From Streptomyces glomeratus (GTDB lineage: Bacteria; Actinomycetota; Actinomycetes; Streptomycetales; Streptomycetaceae), in the NCBI RefSeq assembly GCF_021462825.1, contig NZ_JAKEEB010000023.1, forward strand, positions 52,258-116,257: DNA of 64,000 bases. Reading direction: 5' to 3'. Under the pieces are notes generated by a model. The model saw only the letters and a program-made list of their open reading frames with translations, had not been told where the DNA came from and searched no databases. Below are positions 23,936-34,136 of the stretch, piece after piece. Position 1 is the stretch's first letter; the number at the start of each line of letters is the position of its first letter. The position numbers and the translations under genes are program-made.

Positions 23936-25282
23936 TCAGACCACACGGCCCGCCGCCAGCACCAGCTGCGCCAGTTCCCGGTGCAGGATGTCGCTGTGCG
24001 CGCCGGAGGGCGGTCCGCCCCGGCAGACCACGGCGGACGCGTCGACGTTCACACAGCCCGTCGCCGGCAGCCCACGCAGCGCCTCGGTGAGCGCGAGACC
24101 CCGGGTACCGTCCACCGCCTGCACACCGTCGTGCCCCATGGCGCCCCACCTGGGCCCGAGGAACCGGCCGATGTCGAAGCCCTCCGTGGGACCGTCGGCC
24201 AGCGAGCGATCGTCCCCGGCCATCCGCGACGCCAGCGGATACAGGGTGCCGAGCGCCGAGTCGAAGTGGGAGTAGCAGCACACCAGGGGCCCGTCGACAC
24301 GGTCGCGGTATTCGTGCAGGACGCCACCGGAGCGCGGGTCGTCGGGAAGGCGGGCCGCGAACGCGTAGTGGGAGAAGGCTCCTTGGAGCAGCGTCACGGA
24401 CTTCACCGTGCGCGCGCCGTCCGGCAGCCCCCGCAGCGCGAACGACACCAGCCGCCCGCCGAAACTGTGGCCGACGAGATGGACGCGCACGCCCGGTGCC
24501 GTCTGTGCCAGCCGCCCGATCACCGGCCCGAGCCCGCGCTCCCCGACCGTGCCCGCGCGCCTCTTCATCGCGTAGTACGTGGCCTGCCGCAACACCTCAC
24601 GGGCCCCGTCCCACAGATCCTTCGGCGTCCACGAGAACCCCTCCGCGCTCGCAGCCGCCGCCGACTCCACCTGCTCCAGCGCCCGTGCGAAGTACCGGCA
24701 CACCCGCGTCATGTCCTCCGACAGCATCGCGGGACCGTTCCCGGACGGCCCGTCCCACCCCGTGTCCGCGGCACACCCGGCCTGCGGTCCCTGCGGATCC
24801 ACCTCCACCAGCCGCCGTACGAGCCGGCCGAACTCCTGCAGCGAGGGGCCGTCGTCCGGGCGAAGGTCCAGCAGCCGGGCCAGCCCTTCCACCTCGTCGG
24901 TGCGGCCGGGGAAGGCCTTCACCAGCGCCTGCCGGCTGCTCTCGTCCAGCCCCGGCCGGGCGCCCGCGGGAACGCCCGCCACGGCCGAGTGCGGGAAATC
25001 GGGGACCGGTTCGTCGGCGAACATCATCGACGGCCAGATCACGCCGGCATAGCCCAGGCGGGCCTTCGGCGCGAGTGAGGGCATGGGCGCGAAGAAGCGG
25101 CCGTAGAGGCGGGTCGCGCCGGAGCGCTCGTTGTTCCAGCCGTGCGCGAAGACCAGCAGGTCCCGCACTCCGCGCCGGGTCACGTCCGCGAGCAGACGGT
25201 CCCGCTCGGGGCCGTCCACGTCTCCGTCCGCGTCGAAGGTCAGCTCCCAGTAGGGATTCACGCCGATCGCCGGTACCGCCAT
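23936..25282 (-). CDS. Alpha/beta hydrolase fold serine hydrolase
   Basis: A 448-aa protein with the nucleophile elbow GHSFGG in VRVHLVGHSFGGRLVSFAL and the oxyanion-region strand DLLVFAHGWNNE near residue 45. The start MAVPAIGV follows AAGGGGG; a longer frame exists but lacks support. No signal peptide is seen, so it is probably cytoplasmic. It is convergent with the amidohydrolase gene. The substrate is unknown; the large lid-like insertion between the two motifs is typical of uncharacterised streptomycete members. Confidence 0.72.
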   Translation of the reverse strand: MAVPAIGVNPYWELTFDADGDVDGPERDRLLADVTRRGVRDLLVFAHGWNNERSGATRLYGRFFAPMPSLAPKARLGYAGVIWPSMMFADEPVPDFPHSAVAGVPAGARPGLDESSRQALVKAFPGRTDEVEGLARLLDLRPDDGPSLQEFGRLVRRLVEVDPQGPQAGCAADTGWDGPSGNGPAMLSEDMTRVCRYFARALEQVESAAAASAEGFSWTPKDLWDGAREVLRQATYYAMKRRAGTVGERGLGPVIGRLAQTAPGVRVHLVGHSFGGRLVSFALRGLPDGARTVKSVTLLQGAFSHYAFAARLPDDPRSGGVLHEYRDRVDGPLVCCYSHFDSALGTLYPLASRMAGDDRSLADGPTEGFDIGRFLGPRWGAMGHDGVQAVDGTRGLALTEALRGLPATGCVNVDASAVVCRGGPPSGAHSDILHRELAQLVLAAGRVV

Positions 25283-25363
25283 GAGGGACCCCCTTGCGCC
25301 GAGGCCGAGTGCGCTGTGTCCGCATAGTCCCGCTGCTGGGGGAACTTGGCCATACGTCACGAC

Positions 25364-26653
25364 TCATGCGTACACAAGGTACCTCTCACGGACCCGCCGG
25401 AAAGCGTGCAGCTCGCCCTGCCAGGCGGCCACCACCTCGTCGGCGGTCGCGCCCGCGTCGATCATGGTGCGTACCCGGGCGGACCCCGTCAGTCTGTCGA
25501 TCCAGGCGTCGGGGCGCCAGGCGAAGCCGCTCCACACCTTCCTGGCGGTCACGAGCAGCGCGATCCCGGTGCGGACGGGGTCGTACGCGTCCCGGTCGTG
25601 CACATGGATCTGCACGCCGCCGACGGTCTTCCCCTGGAACTTGGAGAAGGTGGGCGTGAAGTACGCCTCCCTGAAGTGCACCCCGGGCAGGCCAAGGCGC
25701 TCGGCCTCGGCCGCCCACCGCCCGTCGATCCCCTCCGCGCCCAGCAGTTCGAAGGGCCGGGTGGTGCCCCGCCCCTCCGAGAGACCGGTGCCCTCGAACA
25801 GACAGGTTCCGGAGTAGACCAGCGCGGTGTCGGGGGTCGGCATGTTGGGGCTCGGCGGCACCCAGGGCAGACCGGAGACATCGTAGAAGTCCGACCGCCT
25901 CCAGCCCGTCATCAGGACGGTGTCGAGCGGGACGGGCGCGCTCAGGAACTCCCCGTTGAACAGCAGCGCCAGCTCCGCCACCGTCATCCCGTGCGCCTGG
26001 GAGACCGGCTGCCGTCCCACGAAACTGGCGAACTCCCTGTGCAGGACCGGTCCCTGGGCGGACCGCCCGGTCACGGGATTGGGCCGGTCCAGGACCATGA
26101 ACCGTTTACCCGCCAGCCGGGCGGCCTCCATGCAGTCGTAGAGGGTCCAGATGTAGGTGTAGAAGCGGGCGCCGACGTCCTGGACGTCGAAGACGACGCT
26201 GTCGACGCCGGACGCCGTGAAGACGTCCGCGAGCGCCTGCCCGCTCTTGCCGTAGGTGTCGTACACGGGAAGTCCGGTCGCCGGATCGTCGTAGCGCCCC
26301 TCGGAGCCGCCGGCCTGCGCGGTGCCCCGGAAGCCGTGCTCGGGGCCGAAGACCGCGACCAGGTTCACCCGCGGGTCGGCGTGCATCACGTCGACGATGT
26401 GGCGCAGGTCCCGGGTCACACCGGTCGGATTGGTGACCACCCCGACCCGTCGGCCGTCCAGGAGCGCATAGCCGTCCGCCGCCAGCCGCTCGAAACCGGT
26501 GCGCAGACGCCTGCCGCGCTCGTCGCCGGAGGCTGACGTGACCGATGAGACAGACGTGACCTGGGTGACTGAGGTGGCGGACGCTGTGGGCGCCGACAGC
26601 GAGACGGCCGTCGCCGTGGTCGCGGTGAGCAGCCCTCGTCGGGACAGCCTCAT
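25364..26653 (-). CDS. namZ: DUF1343 / NamZ-like exo-beta-N-acetylmuramidase, Tat-exported
   Basis: A 429-aa secreted protein of the family whose Bacillus member NamZ releases N-acetylmuramic acid from the non-reducing ends of peptidoglycan fragments. The N-terminus MRLSRRGLLTATTATAV is a twin-arginine signal. Family blocks include GVVTNPTGV, FGPEHGFRG, FDVQDVGARFYTYI and RPNPVTG, and the protein ends RERYLVYA. The ATG follows GGAGGT. It is divergent from the SDR operon and would act on the outside of the cell in wall recycling. The symbol is by family, not by tested function. Confidence 0.82.
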   Translation of the reverse strand: MRLSRRGLLTATTATAVSLSAPTASATSVTQVTSVSSVTSASGDERGRRLRTGFERLAADGYALLDGRRVGVVTNPTGVTRDLRHIVDVMHADPRVNLVAVFGPEHGFRGTAQAGGSEGRYDDPATGLPVYDTYGKSGQALADVFTASGVDSVVFDVQDVGARFYTYIWTLYDCMEAARLAGKRFMVLDRPNPVTGRSAQGPVLHREFASFVGRQPVSQAHGMTVAELALLFNGEFLSAPVPLDTVLMTGWRRSDFYDVSGLPWVPPSPNMPTPDTALVYSGTCLFEGTGLSEGRGTTRPFELLGAEGIDGRWAAEAERLGLPGVHFREAYFTPTFSKFQGKTVGGVQIHVHDRDAYDPVRTGIALLVTARKVWSGFAWRPDAWIDRLTGSARVRTMIDAGATADEVVAAWQGELHAFRRVRERYLVYA

Positions 26654-26722
26654 GCGGTGACCTCCGTGATCGACGGATCTGTCATGCGCACGCTCCATCG
26701 GAGAGGGCTCTTCCCTCGTTAC

Positions 26723-26740
26723 ATACCGACTGGTTAGTCT
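26723..26740. promoter_or_regulatory. TetR-type operator upstream of the SDR-CoA ligase-TetR operon
   Basis: ATACCGACTGGTTAGTCT matches the palindrome consensus ATACCGACCGGTCGGTAT at 14 of 18 positions and lies about 65-82 bases before the SDR start. The TetR gene at the end of this operon is the obvious candidate binder. Confidence 0.6.
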
Positions 26741-26804
26741 GGCGCTCGCAGCAGAGCCGACCGCGGCAGAGCCGAGTCGCGTGGCGTCGCGTCGAAGGAG
26801 ACCG

Positions 26805-27569
26805 ATGGTGGAAGCCGTGCAGGATGCGGGAGTGGTGGTCACCGGGGCGGGAGGCGGCATCGGGGCCGCGCTGGCCCGCCGCTTCGCCGCCGAGGGGGCG
26901 AGGGTCGTCGTCAACGACCTGGACGCCGAACGGGCCAAGGCCGTGGCCGACGAGATCGGCGGCATCGCGGTCCCCGGGGACGCCTCCGCGATCGTGACCG
27001 AGGCGCGGGACGCCCTCGGCGGCACGGTCGACGTCTACTGCGCCAACGCGGGCCTCGGCTCGGGCGGCACCGAGGCGGCCGACGAGGAGGTGTGGGAGCG
27101 GGCCTGGGACGTGAACGTCATGGCGCACGTCCGCGCCGCCCGCGCCCTGCTGCCCGCCTGGCTGGAGCGCGGCGAGGGCCGCTTCGTCTCCACGGTCTCG
27201 GCCGCCGGACTGCTCACCATGATCGGTGCCGCCCCGTACAGCGTCACCAAGCACGGGGCGTACGCCTTCGCCGAGTGGCTCTCGCTGACCTACCGCCACC
27301 GCGGCCTCAAGGTGCACGCGATCTGCCCCCAGGGCGTCCGCACCGACATGCTGACCGCGTCCGGAAGCGCCGGTGAACTGGTGCTCGCACCGACCGCGAT
27401 CGACCCCTCCGACGTCGCCGACGCGCTCATCAAGGGCATCGAGGAGAACCGCTTCCTGATCCTGCCGCACCCGGACGTCGCCGCGTACTATCAGGCGCGC
27501 GCCACCGAGCCGGATCGCTGGCTGACGAACATGAACCATCTCCAGCAGAAGTGGGAGTCCGCCCGGTGA
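26805..27569 (+). CDS. Short-chain dehydrogenase/reductase
   Basis: NAD(P)-dependent SDR of 254 aa. TGAGGGIGAALA is the dinucleotide-binding motif, and Tyr145 and Lys149 (YSVTK) with Ser in VSAAG form the catalytic set. GAAGGAG precedes the ATG at 26805. Its stop overlaps the GTG of the CoA ligase (GTGA), so the two are tightly coupled. In the levulinate pathway of Pseudomonas an SDR reduces a 4-ketoacyl-CoA; a comparable role here is inference from the neighbours. Confidence 0.9.
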   Translation: MVEAVQDAGVVVTGAGGGIGAALARRFAAEGARVVVNDLDAERAKAVADEIGGIAVPGDASAIVTEARDALGGTVDVYCANAGLGSGGTEAADEEVWERAWDVNVMAHVRAARALLPAWLERGEGRFVSTVSAAGLLTMIGAAPYSVTKHGAYAFAEWLSLTYRHRGLKVHAICPQGVRTDMLTASGSAGELVLAPTAIDPSDVADALIKGIEENRFLILPHPDVAAYYQARATEPDRWLTNMNHLQQKWESAR

Positions 27570-29224
27570 GCCCGTCCCGATACGCCGCGAAGCCCTGGCT
27601 CTCCCTGCTCAGCGAAGCCCAGCGCATGCCCGTCCACCCCGCCGACTCCCTGGTGCACGCCCTGCGCACGGTCCCGGGGGACCGTACGGCCCTCGCCTAC
27701 TTCGACGGGCGCCTCGGCTACGCCGAACTGGACGACCTCACCGACTCGGTCGCCGGGCACCTGGCCGCCCGGGGCCTCGAGCGCGGGGACCGGGTCGCGA
27801 TCCTGCTGCAGAACTCCCCGCACTTCGTGATCGCCCTGCTGGGGGCCTGGAAGGCGGGCGCGACCGTCGTGCCCGTCAACCCGATGTACAAGTCGGGCGA
27901 GGTCGCCCACATCCTCAAGGACGCCGAGGTGAGCGCCCTGGTGTGCGCCGACCGCGCGTGGGAGGCGTATCTGCGGGACACGGCAGCCGGCTCGCCGGTC
28001 CGTATCGTGCTCACCGCCTGCGAGCTGGATCTGCAGACCCGGGGCGACGCGCGGGTGATGAACTTCGAGCGTGCGGAACCGGCCGCCGATGCGGACGACC
28101 TCGTGGCCGTCGCCCGGCAGGGCCACCCGGCGCCGGAGGGCCGCGACCCGGCGCCCTCGGACATCGCACTGATCAGCTACACCTCGGGCACCAGCGGCAC
28201 CCCCAAGGGCGCCGTCAACACCCACGGCAACGTCATGTACAACGCCGAGCGGCAGCGGACCGGACTGGGCCTGCCCGACTCACCGGTCTACTTCGCCCTG
28301 GCGCCCCTGTTCCACATCACCGGCATGGTGTGCGAACTGGTGGCCTGTCTCACCAGCGGAGGGACGCTCGTCCTCGCCTACCGCTTCGAGGCGGGCGTCG
28401 TCCTCGACGCCTTCGCCGAGCACCGGCCCCACTACACCGTCGGCCCGTCGACGGCCTTCATGGCACTGGCCGCGCACCCGTCCGTCACCCCGGGCCACTT
28501 CTCCTCCTTCAAGGTGATCTCCTCCGGTGGAGCCCCGCTGCCACCCGCCCTGGTGGAGAAGTTCCGGGACGGCTTCGGGCCGTACATCCGCAACGGCTAC
28601 GGCCTCACCGAGTGCACCGCGCCCTGCGCCTCCGTGCCGCCCGGCCGGGAGGCGCCCGTGGACCCCGTCTCCGGGACGCTCGCCGTCGGCGTGCCGGGCC
28701 CCGACACGGTCGTCCGCATCGTCGACGACGAGGGGCAGGAGGTACCGTTCGGTGAGCAGGGCGAGATCGTCGTCCGGGGCCCGCAGGTGGTGCCCGGCTA
28801 CTGGGGACGGCCCGACGCCACCGCCGAGACCTTCCCGGACGGCGAACTGCGCACCGGGGACATCGGATTCATGGACGCGCGCGGCTGGCTGTACGTCGTC
28901 GACCGGAAGAAGGACATGATCAACGCGTCCGGCTTCAAGGTGTGGCCGCGCGAGGTGGAGGACGTCCTCTACACCCATCCGGCGGTGCGCGAGGCGGCCG
29001 TCGTCGGGGTGCCCGACGGCTACCGCGGGGAGACCGTCAAGGCGTACATCAGCCTCCGCACGGGCACCGAGACGGACCCGGACGCGCTGGCCGCGTACTG
29101 CAAGGAGAGACTTGCAGCCTACAAGTACCCGCGCCAGGTGGAGATCCTCCCCGATCTGCCGAAAACGGCGAGTGGGAAGATTCTTCGTCGGGAACTGCGT
29201 TCCCGATCGCAGATCAGCCAGTAG
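27566..29224 (+). CDS. AMP-forming acyl-CoA synthetase
   Basis: ANL-superfamily ligase (552 aa) that activates a carboxylic acid with ATP and CoA. The P-loop is SYTSGTSGTPKGAV, the A5 motif YGLTECTAP, the hinge region VDRKKDMINASGFKVWP, and the catalytic C-terminal lysine lies in PKTASGKILRREL. It begins at a GTG overlapping the SDR stop codon. It is followed by a TetR gene, making a three-gene operon. The acid substrate is unknown, but the block resembles medium-chain or branched-acid ligases. Confidence 0.92.
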   Translation: MSPSRYAAKPWLSLLSEAQRMPVHPADSLVHALRTVPGDRTALAYFDGRLGYAELDDLTDSVAGHLAARGLERGDRVAILLQNSPHFVIALLGAWKAGATVVPVNPMYKSGEVAHILKDAEVSALVCADRAWEAYLRDTAAGSPVRIVLTACELDLQTRGDARVMNFERAEPAADADDLVAVARQGHPAPEGRDPAPSDIALISYTSGTSGTPKGAVNTHGNVMYNAERQRTGLGLPDSPVYFALAPLFHITGMVCELVACLTSGGTLVLAYRFEAGVVLDAFAEHRPHYTVGPSTAFMALAAHPSVTPGHFSSFKVISSGGAPLPPALVEKFRDGFGPYIRNGYGLTECTAPCASVPPGREAPVDPVSGTLAVGVPGPDTVVRIVDDEGQEVPFGEQGEIVVRGPQVVPGYWGRPDATAETFPDGELRTGDIGFMDARGWLYVVDRKKDMINASGFKVWPREVEDVLYTHPAVREAAVVGVPDGYRGETVKAYISLRTGTETDPDALAAYCKERLAAYKYPRQVEILPDLPKTASGKILRRELRSRSQISQ

Positions 29225-29251
29225 AGCATCCAGGAAAGGCAGGTGGCGGCA

Positions 29252-29845
29252 GTGCCCAGAACGACGGACGGTGACGGTACACCCGTCCCGCAGCGGCTCC
29301 TGGCCGCCGCCACCCGGCTCTTCGCCGACCAGGGGTACGACCGCACGTCCGTGCAGGAGATCGTCGAGGCGGCCGGCGTCACCAAGGGTGCGCTCTACCA
29401 CTACTTCGGTTCCAAGGACGATCTGCTGCACGAGGTGTACGCACGGGTGCTGCGCATCCAGCAGGAGCGCCTCGACGCCTTCGCGGACGCCGACGAGCCG
29501 GTCGAAAAGCGGCTGCGGGGTGCGGCCGCGGACGTCGTCGTCACCACGATCGAGAACCTCGACGACGCGATGATCTTCTTCCGGTCCATGCACCACCTGA
29601 GCCCGGAGAAGAACAAGCAGGTGCGCGCGGAGCGGCGCCGGTACCACGAACGCTTCCGTGCGCTGATCGAGGAGGGCCAGAGGGAGGGCGTGTTCTCCAC
29701 CGCCACCCCCGCCGACCTGGTGGTCGACTACCACTTCGGCTCGGTGCACCACCTGTCGACGTGGTACCGCCCGGACGGGCCGCTCACCCCCCAGCAGGTC
29801 GCCGACCATCTCGCCGACCTGCTGCTGCGGGCGCTGCGGCCCTGA
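29252..29845 (+). CDS. TetR family regulator of the CoA-ligase module
   Basis: A 197-aa TetR repressor with helix-turn-helix TSVQEIVEAAGVTKGALYHYF (about residues 33-53) and a C-terminal domain resembling KstR2/acyl-CoA-responsive members. The GTG at 29252 is preferred because AGGTGG lies five bases upstream; a GTG nine bases earlier is possible. It is the third gene of the SDR-ligase operon. Four related palindromes at 10088, 26723, 32182 and 36337 are the best candidates for its binding sites, which would make it a local regulon controller. Confidence 0.85.
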   Translation: MPRTTDGDGTPVPQRLLAAATRLFADQGYDRTSVQEIVEAAGVTKGALYHYFGSKDDLLHEVYARVLRIQQERLDAFADADEPVEKRLRGAAADVVVTTIENLDDAMIFFRSMHHLSPEKNKQVRAERRRYHERFRALIEEGQREGVFSTATPADLVVDYHFGSVHHLSTWYRPDGPLTPQQVADHLADLLLRALRP

Positions 29846-29856
29846 GCCCGAACGCA

Positions 29857-29890
29857 TGCGGGGGCGGCCGTCTCGATGGCCGCCCCCGCA
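29857..29890. terminator. Bidirectional terminator hairpin
   Basis: Perfect 13-bp stem TGCGGGGGCGGCC / GGCCGCCCCCGCA with an 8-base loop, exactly between the convergent TetR and acyl-CoA dehydrogenase genes. Confidence 0.8.
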
Positions 29891-29898
29891 CCCGCGTC

Positions 29899-31113
<1,215 letters not shown>

Positions 31114-31119
31114 GACGGT

Positions 31120-32145
31120 TCAGCCTTCCTGGAGGGTGGTCAGGCCGTGCTCGATGAACACGGGCACCAGTTCGCCGATGCGGTCGAAGCCCCGCCCGAC
31201 CGTCTGGCCGAGGGTGTAGCGGTAGTGGATGCCCTCGAGGATCACGGCCAGCTTGAACCAGGCGAACGCCGTGTACCAGGAGACGGCGGTGAGGTCGCGT
31301 CCCGAGCGGGCGGCGTACCGCTCGATCAGCTCGGCCGGGTCCGGGTGTCCCTCGGCGATGGCGGTGGTGGAGATGGGGGAGTCCGGCAGCCGCAGGGGCA
31401 CGCTGTACATCACCAGCAGGCCGACGTCGGTGAGCGGGTCGCCGAGCGTGGACATCTCCCAGTCCAGGATGGCGGCGATCCGGTCGTCCTCGCCGAGCAG
31501 CACGTTGTCCAGGCGGTAGTCGCCGTGGATCACGGTGGCCCGGGGCGAGACGGGCAGCGCGCGGCCGAGCGCGGCGTGCAGCTCGTCGATGCCGGGCAGC
31601 TCACGGTTGCGGGAGGCGTCCAGCTGCTTGCCCCAGCGGCGCAGCTGCCGGTCCAGGAAGCCCTCGGGCCGGCCGAAGTCGGCGAGCCCCACCTCGACGG
31701 GGTCCACCGCGTGCAGCTCGACCAGGGTGTCCACCAGCCCGAGGATCGCGTCCCGGGTCCGCTGCGGGCCGAGCGGGGCGAGTTGCTCGGCGGTGCGGTA
31801 GGGGGTGCCCTCGACGAAGTCCATCACGTAGAAGGGGGCGCCCAGGACGGAGTCGTCCTCGCACAGCAGCACCGGGCGCGGTACCGGCACGGCCGTCGGG
31901 TGCAGCGCACTGATCACCCGGTGCTCGCGCTTCATGTCGTGCGCGGTGGCCAGGACGTGCCCGAGCGGCGGACGTCGTACGACCCACCGGGCCGTGCCGT
32001 CCGAGACGGCGTAGGTGAGGTTGGACCGCCCGCCCTCGATCAGCCGGCCGGTCAGGGGACCGTTCACCAGGCCGGGCCGCTCGGTGTCGAGCAGGCCGTG
32101 CAGCCGGTCGAGATCGAGACCCGGCGGGTGGTCTGGGCTCATCAT
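31120..32145 (-). CDS. APH-family phosphotransferase paired with the acyl-CoA dehydrogenase
   Basis: Aminoglycoside-phosphotransferase-fold kinase (341 aa) with the catalytic loop HGDYRLDNVLL and the metal-binding DWEMSTLGDP. It is not an antibiotic resistance gene by context, because proteins of this subgroup travel with ACAD10/11-like dehydrogenases. It starts at one of two adjacent ATG codons behind GTAGGAGC and leads a two-gene operon. A TetR-type palindrome lies 37-54 bases upstream. Likely substrate class is a hydroxyacyl-CoA. Confidence 0.87.
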   Translation of the reverse strand: MMSPDHPPGLDLDRLHGLLDTERPGLVNGPLTGRLIEGGRSNLTYAVSDGTARWVVRRPPLGHVLATAHDMKREHRVISALHPTAVPVPRPVLLCEDDSVLGAPFYVMDFVEGTPYRTAEQLAPLGPQRTRDAILGLVDTLVELHAVDPVEVGLADFGRPEGFLDRQLRRWGKQLDASRNRELPGIDELHAALGRALPVSPRATVIHGDYRLDNVLLGEDDRIAAILDWEMSTLGDPLTDVGLLVMYSVPLRLPDSPISTTAIAEGHPDPAELIERYAARSGRDLTAVSWYTAFAWFKLAVILEGIHYRYTLGQTVGRGFDRIGELVPVFIEHGLTTLQEG

Positions 32146-32181
32146 TGCTCCTACAAGCGCGGAAACGGGACCAGCATCATG

Positions 32182-32199
32182 ATGCCGACCGGTCGGTAT
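32182..32199. promoter_or_regulatory. TetR-type operator upstream of the kinase/acyl-CoA dehydrogenase operon
   Basis: ATGCCGACCGGTCGGTAT is an 18-bp palindrome with one mismatched pair, the most symmetrical copy of the four related sites in the window. Confidence 0.7.
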
Positions 32200-32226
32200 G
32201 TCGTCCAGTGGGTGGCGCCAACGTGA

Positions 32227-32255
32227 TCGGCGCCACGGGCTCTCCGTGGCGCCGA
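32227..32255 (-). terminator. Terminator hairpin after the metallo-beta-lactamase-fold gene
   Basis: Perfect 12-bp stem TCGGCGCCACGG / CCGTGGCGCCGA with a 5-base loop, about 45 bases beyond the stop codon and just before the kinase operon promoter. Confidence 0.7.
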
Positions 32256-32300
32256 CGGGGCGGGGTGGGTGGCGTCATGGCGGCGACGCGCCGCCTGTCC

Positions 32301-33212
32301 TCATGCGTGACTGGCCACCATCTCCCCACCGTTCATGACCGCCATGTCATGGAAGGCGGGCAGCAGGTCCAGGGGTGCACCCTCCGGGCGGCCGTCCAGC
32401 TCGGCGTAGGCGCGGTGCAGATTGGCCACCAGCCGCTCGCTCTCGCGCCACTGTGCGAACTCCCCGAGGTCGGTCGCCTGTGCGGCCTGAAGCGGTGTAC
32501 GCCCCGCCGCGTGGTTCTCCTGCGCCACCTCCGCGACGAACCGCAGATAGCGCTCGGTGCGGTCGAACTCCGACGGGTCGGTGATCGCGCCGTGGCCCGG
32601 CACCACCGTCTCGGCACCCAGGTCGCGCAGCACGTCGAGGGCGCGCAGTGAGCCGCTGAGCGAACCCATCAGAAGGAACGGCGTACCGCCCTGGAAGACC
32701 AGGTCACCGGCGAACAGCACCCGGCGGTGCGGCAGCCACACCACGGAGTCCCCGACGGTGTGTGCGACGCCGGGGTGGATGATCTCCGCGTCGATCCCGC
32801 CGACATGCATCGTCGTCCGGCCGGTGTACGTCAGGTCGGCGCCCTGGATGCGGATGTCCCCGTAGTCGATCCCGGGCCACACCAGCGGCAGGTTGTGCCC
32901 GCTGGCGAGCGCCTCCCGTCGGCAGTCGGTGTGCGAGACGATCGTCGCGGACGGTGCGAAGTGGCCGTTGCCGTAGGTGTGGTCGCCGTGGTGGTGGGTG
33001 TTGACGACGAACCGCGGCGCGGCCGCCCCCGTGGCCGCGACCGCGGCGGCCAGGGCGCGTGTGCGGCGCTCGGTCGCCGCGGTGTCGACGAGCAGGGTCG
33101 TGGTCCCGTCCACCACGAACCCGGCGTTGTTCAGACACCATCCGCCGTCCGGCTGTACATAGGCGTGTACGTCGTCGGCAAGTGCGACCGTGTACGGTTC
33201 CGCCGCGGCCAT
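32301..33212 (-). CDS. Metallo-beta-lactamase-fold hydrolase
   Basis: A 303-aa metallohydrolase with the metal motif HHHGDH (His73-His78), further ligands at the HPGVAHTVGDSVVWLP region, FAGDLVF and VPGHG. This is the pattern of the glyoxalase-II-like and quinoprotein-relay-like subgroup rather than an antibiotic lactamase. The ATG at 33212 follows AGGGGG. It stands between the His-rich protein and the kinase operon with its own terminator, so it is probably a single-gene unit. TTGACG upstream on the minus strand may be its -35 element. Confidence 0.82.
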   Translation of the reverse strand: MAAAEPYTVALADDVHAYVQPDGGWCLNNAGFVVDGTTTLLVDTAATERRTRALAAAVAATGAAAPRFVVNTHHHGDHTYGNGHFAPSATIVSHTDCRREALASGHNLPLVWPGIDYGDIRIQGADLTYTGRTTMHVGGIDAEIIHPGVAHTVGDSVVWLPHRRVLFAGDLVFQGGTPFLLMGSLSGSLRALDVLRDLGAETVVPGHGAITDPSEFDRTERYLRFVAEVAQENHAAGRTPLQAAQATDLGEFAQWRESERLVANLHRAYAELDGRPEGAPLDLLPAFHDMAVMNGGEMVASHA

Positions 33213-33306
33213 GGGACCCCCTGAGTCGTCGTCAACCGGTGACCAAGCCTGCCAGCCGGCGACGAGCCCGCGGAAGCAGGGGGTTCCCCGTGCGGCCTCG
33301 GAGTCC

Positions 33307-33603
33307 TCAGTGGTCGTCCCAGTGTCCCTCGTGCCCGGCGTGCCGGTGGCCGTCGTGCAGATAGTCGACGTGGTCGCCGTGCGGGACCGCCCGGTGACCG
33401 CAGCCGTTGCCGTGCTGGTGCTCGTGTCCCTCGTGGGTGACATGCACCCCGGCCTCGCACTCGTCCCAATGGCCGCCGTGCTCACGGTGCAGATGGCCGT
33501 CGTGGGCGTAGTCGACGTGATCCCCGTGCGGTACGGCGTCGTGTCCGCAGGCCGGGCCGTGGCTGTGAGGGTGTCCTGTGTGTTCCGCGTGCTGGATGCT
33601 CAT
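33307..33603 (-). CDS. Histidine-rich metal-binding protein with internal duplication
   Basis: A 98-aa protein in which 27 residues are His. It is built from two copies of one block: CGHDAVPHGDHVDYAHDGH then CGHRAVPHGDHVDYLHDGH, each followed by a GGHW or EGHW motif. Only three Cys are present. This composition points to zinc, nickel or cobalt storage or buffering. No signal peptide is seen. The ATG at 33603 sits behind AAGGTG inside a perfect palindrome. No metal transporter or recognisable Zur box is adjacent, so the metal is unknown. Confidence 0.7.
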   Translation of the reverse strand: MSIQHAEHTGHPHSHGPACGHDAVPHGDHVDYAHDGHLHREHGGHWDECEAGVHVTHEGHEHQHGNGCGHRAVPHGDHVDYLHDGHRHAGHEGHWDDH

Positions 33604-33609
33604 GGCGCT

Positions 33610-33623
33610 CACCTTCGAAGGTG
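33610..33623. promoter_or_regulatory. Palindrome overlapping the ribosome binding site of the His-rich gene
   Basis: Perfect 14-bp palindrome CACCTTCGAAGGTG, seven bases before the ATG. It contains the AAGGTG ribosome binding site, so it could be an operator or a structure that hides the site. Confidence 0.4.
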
Positions 33624-33812
33624 TCGTGCGAAGGGCGGTTCGGGCTGACGGGAGGGGCAATCGGCGGGGAGGAGATACCGGCCGGACGAACAGTACCAAA
33701 AGGGGCAATCTCGACTCGCTCGACAGGCATGCCGTGTAAGCGCCCCGAGCGGGCCCGGAACCCCGGCGCGCGCTCGGAGCCCGTCGTGCGCTCGAAATGC
33801 CCGTCCGTACCC

Positions 33813-34136
33813 TCAGAACACCAGTGCGACCGCGCACACGGCGAGGGCGGCCGTGCAGAGGGTCGCGGCGGCGGCGTGACGGGTCCGCAGCCGTGGGGCG
33901 AGGCCGGTCTGCGTGGTGGCCAGGGCACGGATGCGGAGGTGGGCGAGGGCCAGGAAGCCGAGCCAGAACAGGCCGCACAGGGTGACCGCGGTGAAGCCGG
34001 CCGCCGTCCTGTCGTGCAGCGCGGTCTTCGCGGCCAGAACGGCGGCCACGGTGATCGACAGGGTGGTGCGGCGCCAGGCGAGCCGGGTGCGCTCCGGCTG
34101 GAGGCCCGGGTCGCGCTCCGGGGCCGGGACCTTCAT
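33813..34136 (-). CDS. DUF202 family membrane protein
   Basis: A 107-aa membrane protein with three hydrophobic segments and the DUF202 opening PERTRLAWRRTTLSITVAA. Its ATG overlaps the stop of the preceding DUF202 gene (ATGA). The very long frame extending upstream is a shadow of neighbouring genes and is rejected. Function of the family is unknown. Confidence 0.75.
   Translation of the reverse strand: MKVPAPERDPGLQPERTRLAWRRTTLSITVAAVLAAKTALHDRTAAGFTAVTLCGLFWLGFLALAHLRIRALATTQTGLAPRLRTRHAAAATLCTAALAVCAVALVF

Noticed and set aside
31120..32145. Aminoglycoside resistance kinase
   Set aside because: The fold is APH-like, but the coupling to an ACAD10/11-type dehydrogenase and a catabolic operator points to acyl-CoA metabolism.
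33604..33720. Zur box before the His-rich gene
   Set aside because: No sequence resembling the streptomycete Zur palindrome is visible; only the CACCTTCGAAGGTG palindrome is present.
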